DNA of 64,000 nt from Trichinella spiralis (Eukaryota > Nematoda > Enoplea > Trichinellida > Trichinellidae), in assembly GCA_000181795.3 (NCBI GenBank), contig CM012954.1, positions 15,049,059 to 15,113,058 on the forward strand. Direction: 5' to 3'. Position numbers and translations under genes: made by a program. The notes under the pieces were generated by a model. That model was not told where the DNA came from. It did not search any database and was given only the letters and a program-made list of their open reading frames with translations. The stretch's first letter is position 1. The number at the start of each line of letters is the position of its first letter. Shown here in pieces: positions 46,825-59,348 of the stretch.

Positions 46825-48818
46825 CACTGTTGAAGATCTTCATTTATTTTCATTTATTTCAATATTGTGTATTTACAATCAAAACTGGAGCATTTGTTCT
46901 ACCGTTTAAACTGTTGCCGCGATTTATACGGCAGCATATTATTACTTGGTCATGTTCTACATTTATAAAATTGTCAGTTATTTCGTTTTCAAAAGTTTTT
47001 ATGTTTATTATTTCAACTGTCTTTTATTTTATGAAAGTTTAAAATTTTTACACTTTAGAAATGAATGACGAAAAACAGGAAGCGCATTGATTTAACGCAA
47101 CTTGTTATGTATGCTCTGCTAAGTGAACTACTGTTGTTATGCACTGGCACGTGCTGAAATTCACTTTCACTCGAAAAGTAAACATTTTTGAACCATTAGT
47201 ATCTAATTTGTTGGATATCATTTTAAAAAGATGATTAATGCTTTGTACATAAATGAAATTAACTTCACATTCCATCATAATTATCAGCTGCACTTTATCA
47301 TGACCGCAGTGCAAATACTTTTCATTTCTGCTTAAATAAATTTGCATTTTGCAAAAACGGGTATGCAATGTGGGTGTATACTTACTACACGGTGTCTAAT
47401 AATGAATTTCCTGCTGTCATGAAAAAATTAAAAGCTGATGTAAATTCTTATTATGAAACCAGAATTGTTACATAAAAGCACTGTCAAATGAACAGAACGC
47501 CAATTTCATTTATTTTATCCTTCACAAAAGGTAAAAAACTGATTGATTTCACAGTGCTCTTTTTCAATGCAAAAATAATAAAAATAACAGATAATAACAA
47601 TCAATAAAACTCAATAACACAGTAGGGAATATTTAATAATATTATTTTTTAAAAATTCAACTTTTAAATAAAAAATTAGCATCTGCATATTTGTATTTAA
47701 TCCTGATTATCTTTAGAATCGATTTTTTACTGTATATAGTGCTGTTCTATTTTTCTGTTTGAATTTTAAAGTTGTTTTAGCGAGGCATGCAATTTTTATA
47801 TTCATTTTTTTGGATCTCAGAACAACTGTATGCAAAATTGGTCCCTTGGAGGTGTTAATTTTTGTAAGCTTGGGAAGCACGAGGTCAATGTGTTCATTTT
47901 CTTGTGAAGCTGCTTGAAAGAAATTGATGTTATCTTAGATTTTTCGGTAAGCAAATTATTGTTTAGCGATTTTAGAGTTATTTTATATATTTGTTATGAT
48001 ATTTTTATGTTTTTCATATTTTTAATGTTCTGCTTTTTCATAGCTTTTTGCTTTTTTAGTTGATCAATTTCTTGGTCAATCTCCTTCTGAGCAGTTAATT
48101 TTGCTCTAATTTTTTCATGTCAATCTATTTGCAATGAGTTATTATAAGTGAATGAATGCTTTTTGTATATATATTTTTTGAAATATTTAATTCGTAGAAA
48201 TTATTTGAACTTGACATGATTAGAGTTCTTCAATTGTCGCTTATCTGTGACGTTAATCTTCCGTTTTCTAGAATCTTATATTGATTTCCTAGTTTCTTCA
48301 GAGCTGTGAGATTATGTAGCTTTTATATGCATTTTTATATTTTGAATTTTATTATAATTTTTTAATGTGGTTTCAGGGAATAGAAATTATTTTACTAAAA
48401 AATGAAAATGTTCGTTAAAAAACAATTTCCGTTGTTTTATATTAAAATTTTGATCATGCGATTCTCTAACTTTAGTTTCGAATATTTTTTTTTATAATAT
48501 AGGTTATAACTTTGGTAATGATACAGACGTTGGCTTTATTTGCTTTCGTTTTCCTATATAATGCTTTGCAAAATTGTCCATTTCACGGACGCATGTTGTC
48601 TGCATGCTGGTGGCCTTTAGCATAGAACCAGTTTGTTAATTCCGGTCAAATTGAAAGCACATTTTGCTGGCTGATATTCGTATACAGTGGGCGCATAAAA
48701 TTTGTTAATGAAAAATAATTAATCAACAATTGTTTGTATTATTATCAGAATTGTTGCATATTTTAAAAGTTATATATTTAGTTATTTTTTAGAATTTGCG
48801 GTAAACAGTTTGAAAGAA
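46825..48818. other. Intergenic region upstream of patronin
   Basis: About 2 kb of very AT-rich sequence with no convincing coding segment on either strand. It probably holds the 3' UTR of the small membrane-protein gene and the patronin promoter. Confidence 0.6.
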
Positions 48819-49573
48819 ATGGATAAAAAGTCCATTTCCCCCTGCCAAAGAGGTTTTTACAAGCCTGGAGATCTCTTAATCGAGCCTGTTATTGAAGTAG
48901 TGCCAATGAATGAATATAACGCTGCAGAAGTAATGGAATTTGCTCTGTTTTTACCAATTTTAAAGCGACATTTTTCTTGTTGATGTCCATGTTGATTTTT
49001 TTTTGATGAATAAATTTTGCTTTGAAGGCAAAACTCCAAGCTTCAGTGCAGTGGTTAATAACGAAAGCGTTTGGGAAGCGCATTCCAGAACGTTTCGAGC
49101 ACCCTTTTTATATTAACGATAAAGTAGGTTCCATTTTAATGCTTTACTCAATGGAACACTCTTATTCATTCATTTGATTGTTGTTATTTGCCATTGATAA
49201 ATGTTTTGCAATTTATATTTATTATAGCTTCATTTATGAATTATGAGAAACGTGTTTAAAGATTTGCACATATTATTTATGTTCATGTGCACTTTTTTTC
49301 TTTGTTACTTCAGCGATGAGGTTGCTTGTTTGCATTTAGAATCAGCTGCAGTTGAAATCTGCGCTTGTGAATGCATTGGCGAATGGTGAATTGTATGCTG
49401 CCGTTGCGGCAAAAATCTTTCACGACACTTCTTATGCCAACGAAGGGCACAAAGCAGTTTTGCAAGCTTTGCAACGTTTAACTTTTGATTTGGTCGACTG
49501 TGATGGACAATTACTGTCCGAAACTGTTCTCAGTCAGACATCACCTTTGCGTACTGTAAGTATTTGATAAATG

Positions 49574-49625
<52 letters not shown>

Positions 49626-52600
49626 TGTTTATTATTTTTAGAATTCTCATGTAGCAATGATTGACTATTTGATGACTGCCACAGTTAAAGATATTGTTAA
49701 TATTCAAATGCTGACGCAGTCTTCGAGGTTTGAAATTTACTCTAGTAAATGAAAGAATAATAAGTAGGCTGATTTTCTTACAGGCAATACGGAGATGCTG
49801 AGAAGGATCATTCGCCTAAAGATGTTGAAGGTGCGCTTCTGTTTTGGATAAACAAAATTTGCGCCACTGTGCGAGATCGAGTCGAGCAAAGCCAGGTTTG
49901 TCGATTTCAATAATTAATGGATAATTGAGTATGAATAAAATTTTATTGTAGTCTTCAAATGCAAATGATGCACCAATCATACCAGAAATGGATGATCTTT
50001 ACGAAGACATGTGCGATGGTGCTTGTATAGCGACAGTGATCTCATTTTATCGTCCAGAAAAACTAAAATTTGAAGGCAATTTCATTTTTGATTTCTTTTT
50101 TTTTCGTTTTGTTTTATTTATTTTTAATTCCAGATATTTGTTTCAATGATCCCATGAGCATGGCTGATTGTATTCACAATTTGTGGTTGATTCGCGAATT
50201 TTGTACTCGTCATTTGCCACAAAATGTGTTTCATTTTTCTTTTGAAGATTTACTGTACACTCACGAAAGTTTGAAAACCAACTTGAACGTTTTTCTGTCC
50301 GAATTGTATTCCTATTTTGAACCACCTCATGGTATTATTTTTTTGATAAATATTTTGATATGTTTGATGTGCTTTAAATGATACATACGTGTTGGCTTTT
50401 CTTTTTGTAGATTTCAGTACACCTATTCGCCGTTCAATAGCCAGAGTGGATCCTTTGTATTCGCAAAATTTTAGCAGGTGGGCATTTAAAATTAATATTC
50501 AATTTGGAATTTGTATTTTGTCTTATTTTACTTTCGTGTCACTTATTTTAATAGAATAAATGACATTTTAATGGATGGACGTCTAATTTTATTGTCATTT
50601 TGTTGTCACCGTTGTCCTTGATCAATTCATTCATAGTTCCAAAGTTGTAATTTACACCAAAAGGAATTTATTATGATTGAATATGAATATTAAGTCGAGT
50701 ATTGTAAGAACAATTATACATTTGACATTGAATTTAAAGCCTTCTCGAGTTACAATATTTTATGACTTTTTATTTGTGATTTTTAGGTACAAATTATTTA
50801 TTGTAAAAAAAATTGTTTCAGAATAGAGATTTAATTGTTTGAAAAAATTCTACTCTCATCCTATAATTTATTTTCATGCATAATTCTGTCCAAATTTGTA
50901 ATTAAATTGAAATTTTTATTTTGTTTTAGAAAACTGCATCCGAAAGAAAATTTATCTGTGATGCAAAATCACGATCAAAGCGACAGTAATTAGTGTTACA
51001 TAATTGATTTGCATGTATTGAAAAAATTTAATAAAAGAGTGATTTTCAGGTCGGTTGACATCGCGCATGAATTCTATTGATTCTCTGGTAACTGACAGGT
51101 AGGTATTAGCGTAGGCTTTTTATTTGTACAATAATTTAATAAAATGGGTTGACTTTTGTAGAAGTGTGGATTCTTTGAAATACACCGGCTTTTGTAAAAG
51201 TTCGTATGAGGCGAATCGATGGGGCGCCCAGACAGAGCGTAGCTCTGATTTGGACAAGAAGAAGACAGTCTCATTTTTGGAAATCCAATCTCGGCTAAAT
51301 GCATCATCGAATTTACACGATGAAGCTTCTCCTGGAAGAGCAGAAAGTGCCCAAAAGCTGACTAGTCAACAGCAGTACAATCGGTCAGACACGATGCCAC
51401 CAATGAAGCTTGCAGGCGGCTCGACATCATCGTTGATTCGGATGCAGCTCGAAGAAAAGCGTCGCCAGTACGAAGCTCAGCGTTTCCAAAGAACGTCGGA
51501 ATTGGCTAGGCAAAGGCAGGAACTTTCGAAGGAAGCTTTTTTCCAGCTTCGACAAGGCGACAGCCCAACGACGACGAATCAAGGCTCCAGTCCAACTGCT
51601 ACTGCTGCTGGTGCTGTACGACGGTCCAGTGGTCAGTTGGAACGAAATGGACGTTTGACGCTGTCATCACCGACACCAATAAACAGCAAACTGGTGGAAA
51701 TGAGTACAAGCATCCAAGAAATACAAGAACAAATGAAGCGACTGTCAGTAGAGCAAGAAAAGCTGAATCGATTAATGTCGAACAACGCTAATAATAGCAG
51801 CAGCACTGTTCTGAATCCCATCGAGACCGGCTTGATCATTCAGCAGCACACGCCCCTTTTGACTGCCCAGTCGCTGGTCTGCTTGCCAACGAACAGTGGT
51901 GCGGTTTTTTCACAAATTTGCCCCAAGACGGAAGTTGTCGAAAATGAATCGGCTGGTCCAACGGGTTCCACGTTTCGGCTCCACTCCGACGGTGAGCACA
52001 TCAGTCGTCTGGATCCGTCGTTGGAATTGACGAAAAGTATGACCAACTGGGGTATGGCGTGCCGGCTGGTCAAACGACCCAGGCGCACATGGGCTGAACA
52101 TGCTTCTGCCTCATCCGGTTCGACGAATCAGATGCCCAACTGTGCAGCCAGTATGTTGAACTTGCCTGTTTGTCAAGATCAATCGATCAACGGTGGTGGT
52201 GGTGGTATCAATGGAGTCAGTGAACAGCAGCAGCAGCAACAACAACATGTTGTAAGAGAGTTGTTATTCATTATTATTTGTTTTTAAATTGTAATTCAAA
52301 GAAATGCATAGATATTTCTTTCATTCAGTTAGCTAACGGTGACGATAAGTCGAGAATAAACAATAAATATAATGAAGAATGAAAATTTTAATTGAAGGTT
52401 TCAAAATTGAACATTTCAAATTTGGAGAAAACAGAAGAAGTAGAAGAAGAAGTGAAAGAAAAGGAGAAGCTACAGCAAAAGCAGCAGTTGAACAACAGTA
52501 TGGACAATTGTTTGTCCAATTCTTCGTCCAATGCTGCTTTATCCAAATTGGACAATAGCCGTTGTCAAACGACTGATGAACGGGAAAGTTCCCCAGGAAT

Positions 52601-53909
52601 TGGATTTGTTATTGCTGCTGAAAACGGTTGCAGTGATGTATGCTGTTGTTTTTGCGTTTTTTTTTAATTTGATAAAAATATTATTATTGTTGTTGTTGTT
52701 GTTGTTGTTGTTTAAGGAAGATGAATTGTACAGAAGAAAAGAACAGCGTTTGGCAAATGTGCTTCGACGTCGGGAAGAGATGGAATTGCGGAAAGCAAGA
52801 ATGGAGGCTGTCAATGCTGAACGACGTGCTATGGTTTTGAAAAAAATGGAAGATGATGAACGCAGACGTCGCGAACGCGAACTTAATCGGTATATCGAAA
52901 TCATAGAATAATATAATAATAATAATAATAATAAACTTGTCGAATGCGGCGTTGATGTTGTTCAGGCAGCGGATTTTGGAAGAATATCAGAAGCGTAAAG
53001 CTGAGCAAGAAGCATTGGAGCAGTCGGGAAATCTGAACTCATCCTACAGTACCCTTCCCCCTGCCCCTTCCAGAAGACACCTTGCTCGTGGACAATCGCA
53101 GCCTGCAGGTCGACCAAAATCTCAAATTGTTTCCTCCAATAGACCATGTATCATTGCTTTTTGTTATTATTTATTTATTTATTGTTGAAATGCACAACTT
53201 TTTGTTCTATTAGCAGCATCAGCATCAACTGCAACAATCGCCAATTCTGTAACGAACATTGACACGTTGGCCAATAATATGGAAACGTCGTCTTCAGCAG
53301 AATCAGGTGAAAAAATTTCCACTTTTGCATTTCGAATATTTGAAAAAATAATTTTCAACTTTTCAATTTAGCATTAAAATTGTTTGTCAAACCGACACAC
53401 AAGTCGAATCGAAGTATCGTTTTCAATGCTATTCAACACAGCGTTCTGGTGGGGAGTGTGAACGATGAGACGAAAAGGAAAGTTTTGCAGGTAAATATTT
53501 TTCCTCTTTCTTTCTTTTCATGCAAATTATTTTGTTTTTTTTAATTTTCATTTTCCAGGAACTGGCAAAAAGTGATAGTAAACATTTTTTGATCATGTTC
53601 CGAGATCAGAAGTGCCAATTTCGCGCGTTGTACAGTTGGGATCAGGCATCGGATACGGTGCACAAATTGTACGGCACGGGGCCGAAAAGTTGCTCAGAGA
53701 AAATGATGAATTTATTATTAAAGTAAGTTTCAAGTATTTATTTACTGATATATTTTTTTTTAATTATATTTTACAAAAGGTACGATTCCGGTGCCAAACA
53801 GTTCAGCTCGATTCCGTCTAGACATTTGTCTGCCACAATAGATGCGTTCACTTTGAAAGAGGACTACTGGCCAAAAAAATCCACATTCGCTTCTACACCT
53901 CGTCGATAA
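48819..53909 (+). CDS. ptrn-1: Patronin / CAMSAP microtubule minus-end protein
   Basis: Eighteen exons from 48819-48929 to 53780-53909 encode 1101 aa. An N-terminal CAMSAP-type calponin-homology domain (about 38-315) shows LQASVQWLITKAFGKRIPERFEHPFY, ELYAAVAAKIFHD, LFWINKICATVRDR, DMCDGACIATVISFY and SMADCIHNLWLIREFC. A large 1.1 kb exon (51162-52251) encodes a low-complexity Ser/Gln-rich middle. Charged coiled coil follows (about 816-930; KKMEDDERRRREREL). The C-terminal CKK domain begins at about 967 (KLFVKPTHKSNRSIV) and includes HFLIMFRDQKCQFRALYSWD and KYDSGAKQFSSIPSR; this domain binds microtubule minus ends. The intron 50076-50133 uses a GC donor (AAG|GCAATT); all others are GT-AG. Patronin protects non-centrosomal microtubules. 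Confidence 0.95.
49576..49624. repeat. (TTA)n microsatellite in a patronin intron
   Basis: About sixteen TTA units nearly fill the 86-nt intron between patronin exons 3 and 4. Confidence 0.9.
52684..52711. repeat. (TTG)n microsatellite at a patronin 3' splice site
   Basis: About nine TTG units end immediately before the acceptor TTTAAG of patronin exon 13 and appear to replace the usual polypyrimidine tract. Confidence 0.9.
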
Positions 53910-54795
53910 TCAAGAACAGAGTTGTTATTGTTTTCAAATTAGTTATATTTTTTATGTTGACAACAATTTACCGTATAAATAATTGTTTTTTTATCGTGTG
54001 ATTCAGTTCAAATCATCAATTGTGCGATCTGTGTCTTCCATTTTATTCTATCACTACTATATGCAGATGAAATACAGTTTTCTTTTTTTTGTTTGTTATT
54101 CAACAGAAGTTCGCATCGTTAGACTGATTTTCTATGCTTCCATACATTTTGTTGGTGACAAGTTGGCTTCCTTTTTTTATGCATATATATATATCTGTAT
54201 ATATTTTTATTCTGTTTTATCAAAAGATACAAAGCATCAAAATGATAAAAGTAAGTAAAATGTTTTTTCAAAAACAATGATGAAGAAGTGAATTTGTTAG
54301 CAAGTGCAGGTAATTTTCTGTCTTTTGTTTGTGATGATTTTAATTGTAATTCATTGTGTTTTTATTTTTTGCAGGTAGTGAAATGATTTTAGTTGATGAA
54401 AAAAATATTCGTATCATGTGATTGTTATTTCAGTTCGCTTTAAAATTTATCAATGATAATGAAGCACTTTGCGTGAGCAAACTGAACAGTTAAAATGTTC
54501 TTAAAATTAAAGAAAGGCAGGTACTATCGCACACTAATCAACTGCAATTTTATTCATATATTTCTCATTCAACATTCACAAAAGCTGGTCATAATTCAGT
54601 TATCATTTTGTAGATTTCTTTAACGTTTAATTAAATATTTGGTAGCTCTGGAAACATTCAGCGCAACACAATCTTTGTCTAAAACAATTTTGTTCAAAGT
54701 CAATTATGATCATGATAATATATACAAACCTGATTTTCATTAATGCTACAGTTTACATTTTTGCCCACTGTGTCGTTTGAGCCATTGTCCGAAAA
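53910..54795. other. Intergenic region, patronin to CSB
   Basis: About 0.9 kb of AT-rich sequence containing the patronin 3' UTR. A good 3' splice acceptor (GCTACAG, ending 54751) lies 44 nt upstream of the CSB start codon, suggesting a 5' UTR intron or trans-splice site. Confidence 0.55.
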
Positions 54796-57700
54796 ATGAA
54801 CACTGCGTGCGCATCAAATTCGAGTAAGTGATGTTTTTGAAAAATTTTTACAATAATTGGTAATATTTCGTTTAAATAATTTTCCATCGAAATTGTTCAC
54901 AAGTTCATTACTGATTATTGTATCATCATCATTCAATCACATTAAGATTTTTGTGCTTAATATTTACTTTATAATTTTATTTTCAGAGCATATGGAAGAG
55001 AAAAGTTGCAAAAGTCAAATAACCAAGTCTTTACGAAAATGTTTGGATGATGGCTCGGACGAAGCGTACGAACGCCGAAAGGCGTAAGCATTTTAATTTT
55101 ATTTTTGAAATACTTCTTTGGTTTTTTATAATTTTTAGAGCATTTATGAAATATCACATTTAAAGATTTTTAACTGATGATTTTAAGGACATTTGCTGAT
55201 CATTTGAGTTTGGTTTTAATTGTAGTTTGTTTTGCTTAGTTTCAAGTTCATTGCAAGTCTTGCATGTTTCCGCCGGGTGACAACAAATAAGTTGCCTAAG
55301 TAAAAGTTGTCATATTTCAATGTTAATTCATATATGTATCTACAGCGTCTGTTGTATAATTGGTTATCTATTGGTTTTATTTAGTCTTTCAAAATTATTT
55401 TTTAGTATTGCACATTTTCATTTGAAAAATATTTCGAAAAGTCATCTTTGAGTGAAGTTTGCAAATTATTTGCCATATATACTTATAATGGAATTAAGTT
55501 GAATTTTTCATGCATTTATGAAGTTCTTATGCTTGTTAGGTATTATAAGTTTTATTGAATTTTATATAAAAGTTTATAAAATGTGAGAAATTCTGATGAA
55601 CATTTTCTGCACCTTTTTAAAATTAAACATTTTTTTATTGTTGACCGTAGCTATTGTCTGCATGTTTACTACTTTTGTTTGCTTAAAAATATTGTTAAAT
55701 AATGCAAGAAACAAAATTGCAAACTACTGTTTCCACTTTATTCGACGTCTAGTAATCGCTAATTGGAGAGTCTTCTTAGGAGAGTACATAATTTTACTTT
55801 TAAAGTTCAACTGTATTTTTATAAATAAAAGAATATTTTAGTAATACGGAAGTTGAAGTTTCAGAAAATTTGGCTTTAAACGATGATTTCCAAATTCCAG
55901 AACATCTGTGGAAGAAATTGCACAAGTAGCTATGGCATTGTCGCGTGATTGTAAAATGTATGATAATTCGAATTTATTGCTTCAGATACCAAAAAGTTGG
56001 TGTCCATTGGTTGTTGGATTGTTACAGCAAAGCAACCGGTGCCATACTTGGAGATGAAATGGGTTTGGGTAAAACGGTTCAGTTGATAGCTTTTCTGATC
56101 TCGCTTTTTGTTTCAAACAAATACGTGCAAGGATTTCAGTATGAACTTTGGACAGTTGAATTTGAATTCAATTTACACAGCAATTTTAGCATATATGGAC
56201 TAGGGCCGGTGCTGATCGCGTGTCCAGCAACGTTGCTGTTCCACTGGGTCCAAGAGTTGCATCACTGGTGGCCACGGTTTCGTGTTGCGGTTTTGCACGA
56301 AAGTGGTTCATTCGAAGGGCCACGTGAAAATCTGATTCGCAGCATTAATAAAAGCAGAGGCATTTTGATCACCTCTTACGGTATGATGCTCAGGTTTGAA
56401 AATGCGTTGCTGCAGCAACATTGGCACATAGCGGTGCTGGACGAGGGTCATTTGATTCGCAACCCGGACGCGAAGTTGACCAAGATTGTCAAGCAGCTTC
56501 GTACACCGTACAGAATTATCATCACCGGATCACCGATGCAGAATTCGTTGCGTGAACTTTGGTCGTTGTTCGACTTTGTATATCCGGGTCTGTTGGGTAG
56601 TCTTTCGGTATTTTTGCGCGAACTTGGGGTTCCAATCACGCAAGGCGGTTACGCGACTGCGACCGCGTTGCAAGTGAGAACCGCCTACAAATGTGCCTTC
56701 ATTTTGCGCAACGCAATTGCACCGTATTTGCTTCGTCGCATGAAGAGTGAGGTTCAAGCAGAGGTGAATCTGCCTTCAAAAAAGGAACACATCCTCTTTT
56801 GTCAGTTGACTGGTCCGCAGAAGTCCCTCTACAAGCAGTATGCAAATTCTGAAGAATGCAAAGCAATTTTGAGCGGGAAGTTGGATGTAATGGAAAAGAA
56901 AAACAGAAATTGTTGTTCGAATTTGCATTTCTTTTGGACTAATAATTGTTTTGCAGATCTTCTTGGGACTGGCCTATTTGCGCAAGTTGTGCAATCATCC
57001 GGATTTGGTGAGCAGAGCTGTTGGTGAAAATTCGAATGAATTTGGCTATTTTCGTCGTTCAGGAAAGATGATCGTTTTGCACTCGCTGTTAAAATTGTGG
57101 AAACAAGAAAATCACCGTATATTGTTGTTTTCACAAAGTCGACAAGTTAGCATTAGTTGTATATTTTTTATCTTTTTTTACAATTTTCAAATGAGTAAAT
57201 GTTGTTTTCTTGCAGATGTTGAATATATTGGAAGATTTTTTGAAAAAAAGAAACTACGCTCACCTGAGGATGGACGGCACAACGGCCGTTGGCAGTCGGC
57301 AGAGCATTGTGACAACGTTCAACGAAAATGCGGATATTTTTGTTCTGCTGCTGACAACCCGCGTGGGCGGATTGGGTTTGGATCTCACGGGCGCGGATCG
57401 TGTTATACTGTACGATCCGGATTGGAATCCGACGACCGACGCCCAAGCTCAGGAACGTGCCTGGCGTTTGGGACAGACCAGCGACGTGGTCGTCTACCGT
57501 CTCGTCAGCAGTGGTACTGTGGAAGAGAAAATATACCACAGGCAGATTTTCAAGCAGTTTCTCATGAATCGCGTGCTGCGCAATTCTCGTCAGAGGCGTT
57601 TTTTCAAAGGCTTGAATACGTTCGATTTGTTCACCTACGTCGACACGGATGACAACGAGACGAGCACCGTTTTCAAAGAGGCTAGTTCGGTGAAAAAGGA

Positions 57701-58692
57701 AGTTCTCAGTCAAGTCAGGAAAGCGGCCAATAAACGTTACCGTCCTCTTCCCGGAACCGACTCGGCTCAGTCGTTGAAACTGTCTGAAGAGGTGGTGGAG
57801 AAGTTGAAGCAGAAGGCGAAAATGATTGCACAATCGTTGGGAACTGCCAGCTCAAGCGTTGGAACATCCAACCAAGAAGCGGAGAACAGCTTGACGTTGA
57901 CCAACATGGACAAGCATGTGATTGTGGACGAATCTGTCGACGAGGAAGATGCGGTGCAATCGTCATGCGAAGATTATATTTTGCAAAGCTTGCTAAGTGC
58001 TTGTAGTATGATATGCTGTGTGCTTTTTTATTTATTGCTGCTTAAATTAATTTGTTCTCATCCATGTATGTACTACAATTTTTGTAGAAATCGATTCTGC
58101 ATTGTCTCACGATCACGTACTGCAGACGGTGACTAATGAATGCTATGACGAGGTCGAAGAAGAGGCAGAACGTATAGCGCAAGCTGCTATTAAAAATTTG
58201 AAGCGCAGTTGTGGTCAAGCACGAAGAAAATTCGACGCTCGACTTTCCACCGCTGCTGTGCGTGTTGACGTGGATGCTATGCTGAAATCGAATCCATTTT
58301 CCCAGCCAACAACGTTAGCTTCAACGGCCGTCCCTGAATTTCCCAAGCCGGTATCCGGCGGAGAGCTGCTAGCCGTGATAGAACGACGCCAGCAGATTCT
58401 GGGCGAGGCAGTCAGCAGCGAAGGTGTAGCCACAATCAAGCCTGTGGATACGCATCCGGATTTGTTCCGGCCGGTGAATGTGCGCTGCCGTTACACGGAT
58501 CTGTTGGAAGATATAAGAGAATTTTTGAAAAGAAACGGTTCTCAAGCTAGCACTGAACAAATTTTAGAAGAATTTGCAACTGTCGTTTCGCACCGTGATT
58601 CGGCCGTTTTCAAATCAATGCTACGTGAAATATGCAGTTTCAAGCGTGATTCTTCTGGAAAAGGAATTTGGATTTTAACATCTTCAGATTGA
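54796..58692 (+). CDS. csb-1: Transcription-coupled repair ATPase CSB/ERCC6 (SWI2/SNF2 family)
   Basis: Eight exons: 54796-54823, 54987-55083, 55842-55925, 55986-56138, 56190-56886, 56957-57145, 57216-57996, 58088-58692, giving 877 aa. The SNF2 core starts at [20 protein letters not shown]. Helicase motif I is DEMGLGKT (about 93), motif II DEGH (about 205), then [24 protein letters not shown] and AWRLGQ (about 498). CSB-specific features are [19 protein letters not shown] just after the core and the C-terminal [23 protein letters not shown], where the human protein has a winged-helix region. CSB recognises RNA polymerase stalled at DNA damage in the nucleus. The N-terminal part is far shorter than in human CSB. 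Intron 56139-56189 is 51 nt and can be read through in frame. Confidence 0.95.
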
Positions 58693-59348
58693 TTGATTAA
58701 CAGAGGTGAGTGTATTTTATGAACAATTTTTTAAATGTTTTATTCAATTTTATGTATTATTTGCATTTTTTAATTTCATTCCTTTGGATATTTGATTTGT
58801 CTTTTTGAAGTTCAGCCAAAAATATACAAGCAAGCAATGTGTTTAAAATGAAATTTTGATAATTTGAAATTTGGTAGAATTTGAAAGCTTTGATCGTGTC
58901 AGTCAATAATATGCATATTCCATTGAAGAAGTAGAAATGTAAATTGCAATTTATTCATAAATTTTACATTGAAGCATAGGGGAGATGTTTTATTCTTTAT
59001 CCAATAATACTTGATTCTATCTATGTACTTGCATGCTATTTTGATTTTTTTTCTTTTTTTCTTAACACTTGGCAGCTGTTGTTGCTATCTTGCCGTTCGA
59101 TTTATAAAAATAGAATGCAGCTTTAATTTGTCAGCTTTTCCGCAGCAGCTCTTCGTTGCTTGCTATATTGATTTCTTTTTCGTCTCCATTGAAACGTTGA
59201 GTCTTCTGAATTGCGTTGCGATTTTTTCTTTTCACTTGTTTGGCTTGTAAAAGGTACAAACAAATGTACAAATACAATGTTTGTCTGCTGTCGTATTATT
59301 TATAATAATGTTTGTTGTGATTACTTTTTTAAAAATTATTTTATAGTT
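58693..59348. other. Intergenic region, CSB to aerolysin-like gene
   Basis: About 0.65 kb of AT-rich sequence between two genes on the same strand. No coding segment is supported. It ends with an acceptor-like TTTTATAG two bases before the next ATG. Confidence 0.55.

Noticed and set aside
57168..57833. Minus-strand frame of 221 codons
   Set aside because: It is antisense to the CSB helicase core on the plus strand.
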